Source: Clostridiales bacterium
Lineage (GTDB): Bacteria; Bacillota; Clostridia; Peptostreptococcales; Anaerovoracaceae
Assembly (NCBI GenBank): GCA_015058215.1
Contig: SVCU01000011.1
Coordinates: 1-64,000 of the forward strand
Direction of reading: 5' to 3'
DNA: 64,000 nucleotides
Every line of letters starts with the position of its first letter. The stretch's first letter is position 1. A model generated the notes under the pieces. That model was not told the DNA's origin and did not search any database. It worked only from the letters and a program-made list of their open reading frames with translations. The position numbers and the translations under genes are program-made. Of this stretch, positions 38,947-49,200 are shown in pieces.

Positions 38947-39402
38947 TTACATTCTGCGGCTGTCCAGGCATTCGTTCACACCGGCGGTTCTCCAGGCGGG
39001 TCTGCCGCTCTGTACGCGGGTGATGCGGCGGACCACCAGGCCCTGTGCGGCCTCGGGGCCTTCGGCTGCAGCAATGGCAGCCATGATGACCGCGATGATG
39101 GCGGGATCGATGCCTTCTGCAGCGGGAGCAGGGGCAGCTTCAGCGGGTGCGGGGGCAGGGGCAGCGGCCACAGCAGCGGCTGCGGCAGGTGCGGGAGCGG
39201 CCTTTTCCTTCTTGGGAGCACCGGTCTTCAGGACCTTGCCCATGATCGTGATGCAGCCCCACAGGATCAGCAGCACGATGAAGGTGATGCCCAGGCCCAT
39301 CAGCAGAGTGACACCGCCGCCGGCCATCTTTTCGGCAAAGGACAGACCTTCAAACAGAGCGGGATCCGCGAAGCGTTCCATCAAACCGAGATTGTTTTCC
39401 AT
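38947..39402 (-). CDS. mmdD: Decarboxylase delta/OadG-type small membrane subunit
   Basis: The 151-residue product has one N-terminal membrane helix (about 28-54: GGGVTLLMGLGITFIVLLIL), a Lys/Ala/Pro-rich linker, and a C-terminal domain ending in WRTAGVNECLDSRRM. The order helix, linker, conserved tail is that of the OadG/MmdD subunit, which holds the carboxyltransferase and carrier to the membrane. It lies 33 bases after mmdA. The typical Na+ pump subunit set alpha, delta, gamma, beta is thereby complete. Confidence 0.85.
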   Translation of the reverse strand: MENNLGLMERFADPALFEGLSFAEKMAGGGVTLLMGLGITFIVLLILWGCITIMGKVLKTGAPKKEKAAPAPAAAAAVAAAPAPAPAEAAPAPAAEGIDPAIIAVIMAAIAAAEGPEAAQGLVVRRITRVQSGRPAWRTAGVNECLDSRRM

Positions 39403-39435
39403 ATACGTTCACCTCTCTTTTCGCGAAGACGGAGC

Positions 39436-40977
39436 CTACAGAGGCAGGTTGCCGTGCTTCTTGGCGGGCAGAGAATCTCTCTTGGATGCCAGCATATCGA
39501 AAGCGGCGATGATGTATCTTCTGGACAATGCGGGTTCGATAACGTCGTCTACGTAACCGCGTTCGGCAGCCCGGTAGGGGTTGGAGAACTTTTCTTCGTA
39601 TTCGGCGATCTTTTCGGCACGCTTGGACACGGGGTCTGCAGCTTCTTCGATTTCGTGCTTGAATACGATGTTGGCAGCGCCGGCAGCACCCATAACGGCG
39701 ATCTGTGCGGAGGGCCATGCGTAGATCAGGTCAGCGCCCAGGCCCTTGTTGCACATGGCGATGTAGGCACCGCCGTAAGCCTTGCGCAGCACCAGGGTGA
39801 CCTTGGGCACGGTGGCTTCGGAATAAGCGTACAGCAGCTTTGCGCCGTGGCGGATGATGCCGCCCCATTCCTGATCGGTGCCGGGCAGGAAGCCGGGAAC
39901 GTCTTCGATGGTCAGGATGGGAATGTTGAAAGCATCGCAGAAGCGGACGAAACGGGCAGCCTTATCGGATGCGTCGATATCCAGGCAGCCGGCGTTGACC
40001 TTGGGCTGGTTGGCGATGACACCTACGGTCTGGCCGTCCATGCGGATGAAGCAGGTGATGATGTTCTTGGCGAACATGGCCAGAACGTCGTAGTATTCGC
40101 CGTTATCGGCAAGGCTCTTGATGACGTCGTACATATCGTAAGCCTTGTTGGGGTTTTCAGGGATGATCACGTTCAGAGCGGGATCGACGCGGTTGATATC
40201 GTCGGTGCACTCATAAACGGGAGCGGTCTCCATGTTGTTGGAGGGCAGGTAGGACAGCAGCACCTTCACCTGTTCGATGGCTTCCGCATCGGTCTTGGCG
40301 AAGAAGTGAGCCACGCCGCTCTTGGTGTTGTGGGCCTTTGCGCCGCCCAGTTCGTCGGCGGAGACCACTTCACCGGTAACGGACTTGATGACGTTGGGGC
40401 CGGTGATGAACATCTGGCTGGTCTTGTCTACCATGAAAACAAAGTCAGTCAGTGCGGGGGAGTATACGGAACCGCCGGCAGAGGGGCCCATGATCACGGA
40501 GATCTGGGGGATCACGCCGGAAGCCAGAACGTTGTTGCGGAACAGCTTGCCCAGGCTTTCCAGGGAGTTGACGCCTTCCTGGATACGAGCGCCGCCGGAG
40601 TCCATGAGGCCCACGATGGGAGCGCCCATCTTCATGGCCATGTTCTGCAGACGAACGATTTTTTCTTCGTGATATTCGCCCAGAGAGCCACCCAGAACGG
40701 TGAAATCCTGTGCGAAAGCAAAGACCAGACGGCCGTTTACCTGGCCGTAGCCGGTCACAACGCCGTCACCGGGGGCTTCGACTTTAGCCATGTCGAAGTT
40801 GGTGCAGCGGTGGGATACAAATACGTCTACTTCGACGAAGGTGCCTTCATCGAACAGCAGATCCATTCTTTCTCTTGCAGTGAGCTTGCCCTTGGCATGC
40901 TGTGCATCGATGCGCTTCTGTCCTCCACCCAGAGCGATCGCCGCTTTTTTCTCGCGGAGAGCTTCCAGTTTGTTCAT
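39436..40977 (-). CDS. mmdA: Methylmalonyl-CoA decarboxylase alpha (carboxyltransferase) subunit
   Basis: This subunit transfers the carboxyl group from (S)-methylmalonyl-CoA to biotin. The 513-residue protein is a double crotonase-fold carboxyltransferase: GLMDSGGARIQEGVNSLES and GPSAGGSVYSPALTDFVFMV in the N-half, and ILTIEDVPGFLPGTDQEWGG and LVLRKAYGGAYIAMCNKGLG in the C-half. Length and text fit MmdA rather than the longer glutaconyl-CoA enzyme. An AGGAGGAACAAC site precedes the ATG. The operon A-D-C-B matches Veillonella-type mmd clusters and would make propionyl-CoA while exporting Na+. Propionyl-CoA carboxylase beta is the main alternative, but the linked beta and delta pump subunits argue against it. 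Confidence 0.93.
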   Translation of the reverse strand: MNKLEALREKKAAIALGGGQKRIDAQHAKGKLTARERMDLLFDEGTFVEVDVFVSHRCTNFDMAKVEAPGDGVVTGYGQVNGRLVFAFAQDFTVLGGSLGEYHEEKIVRLQNMAMKMGAPIVGLMDSGGARIQEGVNSLESLGKLFRNNVLASGVIPQISVIMGPSAGGSVYSPALTDFVFMVDKTSQMFITGPNVIKSVTGEVVSADELGGAKAHNTKSGVAHFFAKTDAEAIEQVKVLLSYLPSNNMETAPVYECTDDINRVDPALNVIIPENPNKAYDMYDVIKSLADNGEYYDVLAMFAKNIITCFIRMDGQTVGVIANQPKVNAGCLDIDASDKAARFVRFCDAFNIPILTIEDVPGFLPGTDQEWGGIIRHGAKLLYAYSEATVPKVTLVLRKAYGGAYIAMCNKGLGADLIYAWPSAQIAVMGAAGAANIVFKHEIEEAADPVSKRAEKIAEYEEKFSNPYRAAERGYVDDVIEPALSRRYIIAAFDMLASKRDSLPAKKHGNLPL

Positions 40978-41053
40978 GTTGTTGTTCCTCCTAAAGGTTC
41001 AATTTGCAGTATTCTTTCGAGGTCGTACGCGGGCAGCACAAAAATAGTACCGC

Positions 41054-41100
41054 TAGTGTACACTATGAGTTATTGTACCCGACTCTGCCGGTTTTTTCAA
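41054..41100 (-). promoter_or_regulatory. mmd operon promoter with a palindromic operator at the start site
   Basis: Minus strand TTGAAA (41100-41095), 17 bases, TACAAT (41077-41072). The perfect 12-bp palindrome TAGTGTACACTA (41065-41054) begins six bases after the -10, covering the expected start of transcription. A nearly identical palindrome lies at the same place in the promoter at 50780-50822. Confidence 0.75.
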
Positions 41101-41107
41101 TGCTTTT

Positions 41108-42814
41108 TTACATAACGGGAGCCATAAGACGCAGAACGCGGCCCCACAGACGGTTCCAGCCGCTGAGGGCGCGGTAGTCTTCCAGGGTCATTTCCCGGGA
41201 GAGCGCCAGGGTCTTTTGAAAGTCTTCTTCCACCGCCGCCGCAGAGCTGCCGTACAGGTAGGCTCCGCATTCGAAGTGGAGATAGAGGCTGCGGAAATCC
41301 AGGTTCACCGTGCCCACGGTGGCTTTGCAGTCATCGGAGACGAAGCTCTTGGCGTGGATGAAGCCGGGAGTATATTCGTAGATGCGGACCCCGCAGCTGA
41401 TCAGGTCCGGATAAAAAGACCGGGCCACCGCGAAGGCATAGGGCTTGTCCGGGATGTGCGGGATGATAATCTTCACATCGATGCCGCTTTTGGCCGCCGT
41501 GGTGAGGGCCTTGACCAGTTCGTTATCCAGCACCAGGTACGGGGTCATGATGTGGACGTATTTCCGGGCCTTATAGAGGATATCCAGGTAGACGGTTTCG
41601 CCCACCTGTTCGGTGCCCATGGGATTATCGCCGTAGGGCAGCACATAGGTGCAGGGGGCAGCAGACGCGGCCGCCGGATTCTGCAATTTGGCGGCCGCCG
41701 GGCCCTCGCGGCCGGCTGCGCCGTCCTTGTTTTGCCCGGCCGCGCCATCATATCCATCGGGTCGGCTGCAGTCCAGATACCGGCTGTAGTCTTCCACCGG
41801 CTCCGCCTTCCCCGCCACGTTCCAGAGCTGCAGGAACATGAGGGTGAAGCCCCGCACGGCGGGGCCTTCCAGCAGCACCGCCGTGTCCTTCCAGTGGCCG
41901 AACAGTTCCTTGGCGTTGATGTATTCGTCCGCCAGATTGATGCCGCCGGTGAAGGCGTACTTTCCGTCGATCACCAGGATCTTCCGGTGGTCCCGGTTGT
42001 TCTGGTGGGTGGAAAGGATGGGATGGACGGGGCTGAAGACCCGGGTCTTGATGCCCTGCCTGTTCAGCCACTCATCGTAGCCGCCGGGAAGCCGGGTGAG
42101 GCAGCCCATGCCGTCATACAGAAGCCGCACTTCCACTCCTTCCCGCACCTTCCGCAGCAGGATCTCCAGAATGGCATCCCACATGACGCCGCCCTGCACA
42201 ATGAAATATTCCAGAAAGATGAAATCCTTCGCTTCCGAAAGCCTTTCCTTCATCTCTTCAAATTTATCTTCTCCCAGTGGAAAATACTGCACCCGGGTAT
42301 CCCGGTACACAGTGGAGCAGCCGTACCGCTCCGTGTAGTCGGAAAGGCGGGCAAGCTCCGGCACCCGTTCCTCCAGCTCTGCCTTCAGGGCCGGATCCGG
42401 CTGCAGCAGATGGGCACTCCGCTCCATTTCGCTGTTGGTGCGCTTCCGCATGGCCCGCGCCCCCAGATTGGACTGCACGAACAGGTACAGCACCGCCCCG
42501 AACACGGGGAAGGCCACCACGATCAGCGTCCAGATCAATTTGAAAGCCGGATTGATGTCCCGGTTCACGATGTACACGGCCAGCACGAAGCTGAGCACCG
42601 AAAACCCGGCCAGCACCCAGGGTGCCGCCTCCCCGCTCAGGCGGAAATAGGCGAAGCCCAGAATGGCAAGCTGCACCAGAAGCAGCAATGCCACCAGCAG
42701 GATCCGGCTGAAAATGGCCCGTTTCACCAGCCGCTTGCTCTTATCCTTCAGCAGGCGGGCACTGTCCTTCAGTTCTTCTGTTTTCTCTTGAAATTGACTG
42801 CGTTCCTGTTCCAT
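41108..42814 (-). CDS. cls: Cardiolipin synthase
   Basis: This phospholipase-D-superfamily membrane enzyme condenses two phosphatidylglycerols to cardiolipin. The 568-residue protein has two N-terminal membrane helices (about 34-85) and two HKD motifs: DHRKILVIDGKYAFTGGINL in the middle and IHAKSFVSDDCKATVGTVNL near the C-terminus. Between them is a low-complexity Ala/Gly-rich insertion (text such as AAGREGPAAAKLQNPAAASA) not expected in typical Cls. An AAAGGGGAAGCAC site precedes the ATG. No terminator is seen before the mmd promoter, whose -35 lies right after the cls stop. Confidence 0.93.
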   Translation of the reverse strand: MEQERSQFQEKTEELKDSARLLKDKSKRLVKRAIFSRILLVALLLLVQLAILGFAYFRLSGEAAPWVLAGFSVLSFVLAVYIVNRDINPAFKLIWTLIVVAFPVFGAVLYLFVQSNLGARAMRKRTNSEMERSAHLLQPDPALKAELEERVPELARLSDYTERYGCSTVYRDTRVQYFPLGEDKFEEMKERLSEAKDFIFLEYFIVQGGVMWDAILEILLRKVREGVEVRLLYDGMGCLTRLPGGYDEWLNRQGIKTRVFSPVHPILSTHQNNRDHRKILVIDGKYAFTGGINLADEYINAKELFGHWKDTAVLLEGPAVRGFTLMFLQLWNVAGKAEPVEDYSRYLDCSRPDGYDGAAGQNKDGAAGREGPAAAKLQNPAAASAAPCTYVLPYGDNPMGTEQVGETVYLDILYKARKYVHIMTPYLVLDNELVKALTTAAKSGIDVKIIIPHIPDKPYAFAVARSFYPDLISCGVRIYEYTPGFIHAKSFVSDDCKATVGTVNLDFRSLYLHFECGAYLYGSSAAAVEEDFQKTLALSREMTLEDYRALSGWNRLWGRVLRLMAPVM

Positions 42815-42931
42815 GTGCTTCCCCTTTCATTGTTTTAGTTTGCCCCGTAAACATCAAAGCAAAATAAACAACGGGTGTGTTTTTCTCACAGCAAAGAAAT
42901 TTACGGATTCCCTTTCCCCAAAGAAGCAGAA

Positions 42932-42965
42932 AAACGCGCAGAAGATTGCCTGCGCGTTTCCTTTT
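42932..42965. terminator. Terminator after the 43-kb small membrane protein gene
   Basis: AAACGCGCAG (42932-42941) pairs with CTGCGCGTTT (42950-42959). T-rich tails follow on both strands (TTTTTCTG on the minus strand). It ends the gene at 43035-43346 and isolates cls. Confidence 0.8.
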
Positions 42966-43034
42966 TGCTTTGCTTTTGCCGGCTTCCGGCTTTTCTCTTC
43001 TGCCGCCGTTCCATTCCAGGCAGCAGCGTCCTTT

Positions 43035-43346
43035 TTAAAGCTGGGACAGCAGGGCAATGGCACCTGCAGTGAGGGTAGCCAGCACCACCCGTGCCGTAAT
43101 CATGATGGCCCGTTCGGAAGAAGTTCTGCTGTTCTTCAGATAGACCTGTTCCAGAATGGCCAGAATCAGAGCCAGAACTGCGGCGATGGCCACATACCGC
43201 CAGCCGAACTTCAGGAAAATATATCCGCCGGTGGCGAAGTAAGACCAGATGAATTCAGGCAGAAACGCGATAATGGCCGCACCGCCGAAAACGCTCTGTT
43301 TTTCGTGGGCAAAAAGCTGGTTGATCTTCTTCATGAATTCTTTCAT
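43035..43346 (-). CDS. Small polytopic membrane protein, unknown
   Basis: I do not recognise a family. The 103-residue protein has three hydrophobic stretches (about 19-43, 48-66 and 80-102) with a positively charged loop KNSRTSSERAIM between the second and third. A GGAAAGGAG site precedes the ATG, and a strong promoter is seen (43376-43404), so it is very likely expressed as a single gene. Confidence 0.7.
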   Translation of the reverse strand: MKEFMKKINQLFAHEKQSVFGGAAIIAFLPEFIWSYFATGGYIFLKFGWRYVAIAAVLALILAILEQVYLKNSRTSSERAIMITARVVLATLTAGAIALLSQL

Positions 43347-43375
43347 AGCAGGGAGCTCCTTTCCGTATTGTCTCC

Positions 43376-43404
43376 ATTGTAGCAGAAGAACGGGCCCCGG
43401 TCAA
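43376..43404 (-). promoter_or_regulatory. Promoter of the 43-kb small membrane protein gene
   Basis: Minus strand TTGACC (43404-43399), 17 bases, TACAAT (43381-43376), beginning 20 bases after the rlmN stop. Confidence 0.8.
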
Positions 43405-43423
43405 ATTCTATCTGCACTTGGCC

Positions 43424-44473
43424 CTATGCTTTCACCCGGCGGCGCAGCTGGCCGCAGGCGGCATCGATGTCGCTGCCCAGTTCCCGGCGCACGGTGGCGG
43501 GGATGTTCTTCTGTTCCAGCAGGGCCCGGAAGGCTTCTGCCTGCTGGCGGCTGGTGCCCCGGAATTCCTTTTCTTCCACCTTGTTCAGGGGGATCAGGTT
43601 CACGTGGCACAGCATGCCGCGGAGGCGGCTTGCCAGCTCTGCCGCATCTTCGGGGCGGTCGTTGACCCCGGCGATGAGGGTGTATTCGAAGGTGACCCGG
43701 CGGCCGGTCTGGTCGCCATGGGCCTTACAGGCTGCCAGAAGATCCTTCATGGGATAGCTCTTGTTGACGGGCATCAAAGCGCTGCGTCTGGCATCGTTGG
43801 ATGCGTGCAGGGAAATGGCCAGGTTCACCTGGGGAAAATCCTTGCCCAGCTTACGGATGCCGGGAATGACGCCGCAGGTGGAAATGGTGATGTTGCGCCA
43901 GGACATATTCTTACCGGCGGGGTCGTGCACCAGCTGCAGGAAGCGGCTCACGTTTTCGTAATTGTCCATGGGTTCGCCGGTACCCATGATCACCACGTGG
44001 CTGATGGGCTCGCCGGATTCCCGTTCCATGGCCAAAATCTGCCCCAGCATTTCACCGGCGGTCAGGTCTCTCACCTTGCCGTCGATGCCGGAGGCGCAGA
44101 AGCTGCAGGCCATGCGGCAGCCCACCTGGCTGGAGATGCAGGCGGTGTTGCCGTAGGAATACTTCATGAACACGCTTTCCACCGCCTGACCGTCCCAGAG
44201 GCCCATCAGGTACTTGCGGGTCCCGTCGGTCTTGGATTTCTGCATGCGCAGCACCCGGGGAAGATCCAGCAGAGGCCGTCCTTCCACCGTAAGGCTGCTC
44301 TGCAAGGTCTCCCGCAGAGCGGCGGGCAGATTGGTCATTTCGCTGAAATCGGCAGCACCCCGGGCGATCCACTGAAAGACCTGGGCGGCGCGGAATTTGG
44401 GCTGGCCCAGTTCCTTGAAAAAGTCGATCAGCTCGGGCAAAAGCATATCGTTAATAGGCAATTTGGGATTCAT
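43424..44473 (-). CDS. rlmN: Dual-specificity RNA methyltransferase RlmN
   Basis: RlmN is the radical SAM enzyme that methylates C2 of A2503 in 23S rRNA and A37 of some tRNAs. The 349-residue protein has the cluster motif CxxxCxxC (GCRMACSFCAS, about 119-129), VVIMGTGEPMDNYENV, and the second catalytic cysteine near the C-terminus in LGSDIDAACGQL. Both cysteines needed for the ping-pong mechanism are present. It starts 11 bases after the UPF0210 gene, so the two are co-transcribed. Confidence 0.95.
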   Translation of the reverse strand: MNPKLPINDMLLPELIDFFKELGQPKFRAAQVFQWIARGAADFSEMTNLPAALRETLQSSLTVEGRPLLDLPRVLRMQKSKTDGTRKYLMGLWDGQAVESVFMKYSYGNTACISSQVGCRMACSFCASGIDGKVRDLTAGEMLGQILAMERESGEPISHVVIMGTGEPMDNYENVSRFLQLVHDPAGKNMSWRNITISTCGVIPGIRKLGKDFPQVNLAISLHASNDARRSALMPVNKSYPMKDLLAACKAHGDQTGRRVTFEYTLIAGVNDRPEDAAELASRLRGMLCHVNLIPLNKVEEKEFRGTSRQQAEAFRALLEQKNIPATVRRELGSDIDAACGQLRRRVKA

Positions 44474-44484
44474 TTTGTCCTCTC

Positions 44485-45843
44485 TTAGTTCTTCAGGCTC
44501 TGCAGGGGAGCGGGAATTCTGCCGCCCCGGGCGATCATCACCGCGGGAGAGCCCATATTGATGTCCATGACGGGGCCCCGGCCCAGCAGACCGCCGAACT
44601 CCAGGAATTCACCGGCTTTGCGGCCGATGGCGGGGATCACGCGGACGGCGGTGGTCTTGCTGTTCACCATGCCGATGGCAGCTTCGTCGGCGATGAGGCC
44701 GCTGATCACGTCAGCAGGGGTATCGCCGGGCAGTACGATCATATCCAGACCCACGGAGCAGACCGCGGTCATGGCTTCCAGTTTTTCCAGACGCAGGGCA
44801 CCGCTTTCCGCAGCGGCGATCATGCCCGCATCTTCGGACACGGGGATGAAGGCACCGGAGAGGCCGCCCACGTTGGAGGAGGCCATAACGCCGCCCTTCT
44901 TCACCGCGTCGTTCAGCATGGCCAGCGCTGCCGTGGTGCCGCAGCCGCCGCAGGTTTCCAGACCGATCTCTTCCAGAATGTAGGCCACGGAGTCGCCCAC
45001 AGCAGGGGTGGGGGCCAGGGAAAGGTCCACGATGCCGAAGGGAACGCCCAATGCCTGGGAGGCTTCGCTGCCCACCAGCTGGCCCATGCGGGTGATCTTG
45101 AAGGCGGTTCTCTTGATGATATCCGCGATCTCGTTCAGGTTTTTATCTTTGCCGGCTTTTGCAAGGGCGGCCCGCACAACGCCGGGGCCGGAAACGCCCA
45201 CGTTGATGACGCAGTCCGGTTCGCCTACGCCGTGGAAGGCACCTGCCATGAAGGGGTTATCTTCCGGTGCGTTGCAGAACACTACAAGCTTGGCCGCACC
45301 GATGCACTGACGGTCTGCGGTCAGTTCTGCAGCCTCCCGCACCACCTTACCCATGGTGCGCACTGCGTCCATGTTGATGCCGGCCTTGGTGCTGCCGATG
45401 TTGACGGAAGAACAGACGAAGTTCGTCTCCGCCAACGCTCTGGGGATGGAGCGGATCAAGGCCTCATCTCCGGGAGCAAAGCCCTTCTGCACCAGAGCGG
45501 AATAGCCGCCGATGAAGTTGACACCGATGGTCTTGGCGGCCCGGTCCAGAGCCAGGGCATATTCTACGGGGTCGCCGCCGGAAACCCCGGCCAGCATGGC
45601 GATGGGGGTGACGGAGACCCGTTTATTGATGATGGGAATGCCGTACTTTGCCTCGATGGCTTCGCCGGTCTCCACCAACTTGCCGGCCTTGCGGCAGATC
45701 TTATCGTACACCTTCTGGGCGGACTTTTTGATGTCGCTGTCCGCACAGTCCAGCAGGGAGATCCCCATGGTGGTGGTTCGTATGTCTAAGTTTTCTTCCT
45801 GGATCATGGTGATGGTTTCCAGGATGTCGCTGATGTTCAGCAT
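44485..45843 (-). CDS. UPF0210/DUF711 family protein
   Basis: This is a conserved protein of unknown function, related in fold to pyruvate formate-lyase-type (PFL-like) barrels. The 452-residue product contains the family text [53 protein letters not shown] and [20 protein letters not shown]. It is paired with the ACT-domain gene 57 bases upstream, an association conserved in many Firmicutes and suggesting that the ACT protein regulates it. GAAAGGAGAAGCAGC precedes the ATG. Confidence 0.9.
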   Translation of the reverse strand: MLNISDILETITMIQEENLDIRTTTMGISLLDCADSDIKKSAQKVYDKICRKAGKLVETGEAIEAKYGIPIINKRVSVTPIAMLAGVSGGDPVEYALALDRAAKTIGVNFIGGYSALVQKGFAPGDEALIRSIPRALAETNFVCSSVNIGSTKAGINMDAVRTMGKVVREAAELTADRQCIGAAKLVVFCNAPEDNPFMAGAFHGVGEPDCVINVGVSGPGVVRAALAKAGKDKNLNEIADIIKRTAFKITRMGQLVGSEASQALGVPFGIVDLSLAPTPAVGDSVAYILEEIGLETCGGCGTTAALAMLNDAVKKGGVMASSNVGGLSGAFIPVSEDAGMIAAAESGALRLEKLEAMTAVCSVGLDMIVLPGDTPADVISGLIADEAAIGMVNSKTTAVRVIPAIGRKAGEFLEFGGLLGRGPVMDINMGSPAVMIARGGRIPAPLQSLKN

Positions 45844-45900
45844 GCTGCTTCTCCTTTCCGTTCACAGGGGCTGGGCATCAAGTGCCCTGCCTCCGCCACC

Positions 45901-46164
45901 TTAGATGCGGTGCATGGAATTGAAAATGTCTTCGTGCATGACGTGGATGGTCATGCCGGGGTTTGCTTCTGCCAGCTTGGCCTGCAGAGCGGTGAGAGGC
46001 ATTTCCAGTTTGGAGATATCCACCAGCATGATCATGGCGAAAAATTCCTGCAGAATGGACTGGGTCACTTCCAGCACGTTGACCCCTTCTCTGGCGCAGA
46101 CGCCGCTGACGCCGGCCAGGATGCCTACCATATCTTTCCCAACAACGGTGATTACAGCTCTCAT
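45901..46164 (-). CDS. ACT-domain regulatory protein (UPF0237)
   Basis: The 87-residue product is a single ACT domain (small-molecule-binding beta-alpha-beta fold): MRAVITVVGKDMVGILAGVS ... NVLEVTQSILQEFFAMIMLV. ACT domains usually bind amino acids; the ligand here is unknown. An AAAGGAGGACACA site precedes the ATG, immediately after the ileS terminator. It is paired with UPF0210. Confidence 0.92.
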   Translation of the reverse strand: MRAVITVVGKDMVGILAGVSGVCAREGVNVLEVTQSILQEFFAMIMLVDISKLEMPLTALQAKLAEANPGMTIHVMHEDIFNSMHRI

Positions 46165-46179
46165 TGTGTCCTCCTTTGT

Positions 46180-46216
46180 AAAAAAGGCTGTGCGCCCGAA
46201 TGGTGCACAGCCTTTT
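46180..46216 (-). terminator. ileS terminator
   Basis: Minus strand AAAGGCTGTGC (46215-46205) pairs with GCACAGCCTTT (46193-46183) and is followed by a T-run. It starts 6 bases after the ileS stop and ends just before the ribosome binding site of the ACT gene, so that gene may depend on read-through. Confidence 0.9.
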
Positions 46217-46221
46217 GAGTT

Positions 46222-49200
46222 TTACAGTCTTTCTACAGCAACTGCGGTCTTGTGGCCGTTCAGATCTACCTTGGCAACATCCTCGGCAGCGGGGGCAAAT
46301 TCTTCTGCCAGAGTCTGCTTCTTGATGTATTCGCCGAAGGAGGCCAGAGCCTTCTGTACCGCTTCGTCACCGGTCACCAGGATGCGGATGTGATCGCCTA
46401 CCTGGAAGCCGCTGCTCTTACGCATCTGCTGAACCTTGGAAACCAGTTCTCTTGCCAGACCTTCTTCCAGCAGTTCTTCGGAAACTGCGGTTTCCAGAAT
46501 GACGAAGACGTTGTTTTCCACAGCAACGGTGAAGCCTTCCTTGGAGTCTACGCGAACTTCCACCCAATCCTTCAGGATGTCGGTGGGTTCGCCATTCAGT
46601 TCCAGGGTGTACTTACCTTCTGCTTCCAGAGCGGCAGCGACCACCTTGCTGTCAGCCTTTGCCAGAGCGCCGCCGAAGGCCTTCACCTTAGCGCCCAGGA
46701 TGGAACCGGCCACCTTGAAGTTGGGCTTCAGGGTGTAGTTCATGTACTTGTCCAGTTCCTTTTCGAACACAACGTTCTTCACGTTCAGTTCTTCCTTCAG
46801 CAGGTCGGTCATGTCGCCGATAACGCTTTCGTACTTGCCGTCCACCAGGATTTCCTGCAGGGGCTGACGAACCTTAATGCGTTCCTTTTCGCGGGCGCCT
46901 CTGCCCAGGGTGACCATGGTGCGGACCAGATCCATTCTTTCTTCCACGCTGTCATCCAGCAGGCTTTCGTCGCATACGGGATAGTAAGCCAGATGAACGG
47001 ATTCGTCGCCGGTCAGCTTCTGGTACATTTCTTCGGAGATGAAGGGAGCGAAGGGAGCGATCAGCTTGCAGATGCCGGTCAGCACTTCGTAAGTGGTGCG
47101 GTATACGGAATCCTTATCGGCGCTCTGGCCTTCTGCCCAGAAACGGCTACGGGCACGGCGGATGTACCAGTTGGACAGGTCTTCTGCCACGAAGTTCTGG
47201 ATCTCACGAACGGTCTTCATGTGATCGTAGGAGTCCATGTATTCGGTGACGGTCTTTACCAGTCTGTTGTACTTGGAGAGGATCCAGCGATCCAGTTCGG
47301 GACGTTCTGCATAGGGAACGTTCAGATTCTGGGGATCCATGTTGTCGGTGTTGGCGTACATAACGAAGAAGTTATATACGTTGCGCAGGGTGCCGAAGAA
47401 CTTGCTGTTGACTTCGATCAGGCCGTCCTCGTCGAATCTGGTGGGAGACCAGGCGGGAGAGACGTACAGCAGGTACCAGCGGGTGGCGTCTGCACCGTAC
47501 TTATCGAACAGGTCGAAGGGGTTGACGGTGTTGCCCTTGGACTTGGACATCTTCTTGCCGTCCTTATCCAGGATCAGGTCGTTTACCAGAACGTTCTTGT
47601 AAGGAGCCTTACCCTTCAGGAAGGTGGAGATGGCCAGCAGGGAGTAGAACCAGCCGCGGGTCTGGTCGATGCCTTCGCAGATGAAGTCTGCGGGGAACAG
47701 TTCGGTATCAAAGTTTTCGGCGTTTTCGAAGGGATAGTGACGCTGTGCAAAGGGCATTGCGCCGCTGTCGAACCAGCAGTCCATAACTTCGGGAACACGG
47801 CTCATGGTCTTGCCGCATTCGGGGCAGACGATGTGAACGTCGTCTACGTACGGACGGTGGAGTTCGATGGTTTCATCGATGTCTTCGATGGCCTTTTCCG
47901 CCAGTTCCTTTCTGGAACCGATGGATTCCAGATGGCCGCATTCGCAGCGCCAGATGTTGATGGGAGTACCCCAGTAACGGGTACGGGAAATGGCCCAGTC
48001 TTTGACTTCTTCCAGCCAGTTGCCGAAGCGCTTTTCGCCCACGTAATCGGGGAACCAGTTTACGGTGTTGTTGTTGGCCACCAGCTGATCCTTCAGCTTG
48101 GACATTTCGATGTACCAGCTGGGCTTTGCGTAGTAGATCAGGGGAGTGCCGCAGCGCCAGCAGTGGGGATAGTTGTGGACCATCTTTTCCTTGGCGAAGA
48201 TCTTGTCGCCTTCGGCCAGGTACTTCATGATGTCTACGTCCAGACCGTCTTCCATGACGAAACGGCCGGCCCAGGGAGTATCGGTGTACTTACCGGTTTC
48301 ATCCACGGGATTGATGACGGGCAGGTTGTATCTGCGGCCGGTCTGATAGTCGTCTTCACCGAATGCGGGGGCGGTGTGAACGATACCGGTACCGTCTTCG
48401 ATGGTGACGTAATCGGCGCAGGTGACGAAGAAGGCCTTCTTGTCGGGCTTGATGAAGGGCATCAGCTGTTCGTATTCCCAGTATTCCATATCCTTGCCCT
48501 TGAGTTCACCCAGAACTTCATAGGTGCCGGCACCCAGGACCTTGTCGGCCAGAGCCTTTGCCAGGTAATACACAGTGCCGTCCTTCTGTACGCGGACATA
48601 GTCCACATCGGGGCCAACGGTCAGGGAGACGTTGGAGGCCAGGGTCCAGGGAGTGGTGGTCCAGGCCAGGAAGTATTCGTTTTCAGTGTCCTTCTTCTTG
48701 AACTTGGCGGTGATGGTGTTGACCTTCACTTCCTTGTAGCCCTGGGCTACTTCGTGGGAGGCCAGACCGGTGCCGCAGCGGGGGCAGTAGGGCAGGATCT
48801 TGTGGCCTTCGTAGATCAGGCCGGCCTTGAAGAATTCCTTCAGGATCCACCAGCCGGTTTCGATGTAATCGTTGTCCAGAGTGATGTAGGGATGATCCAG
48901 GTCGATGAGGTAGCCCATGCGCTTGGTCATTTCTCTCCACTTATTTTCGTAGGTGAAGACGGATTCCTTGCACTTCTGGTTGAATTCCTTGATGCCGTAC
49001 TTTTCGATGTCCTGCTTGCCGCTCATGTTCAGCTGCTTTTCGACTTCGATTTCGACGGGGAGACCGTGGGTATCCCAGCCGGCCTTACGGCTGACCTTGA
49101 AACCCTTCATGGTCTTGTAGCGGCAAACGGAGTCCTTCAGGGTACGGGCGATCACGTGGTGGATGCCGGGGTTGCCGTTTGCGGTGGGAGGACCTTCGTA

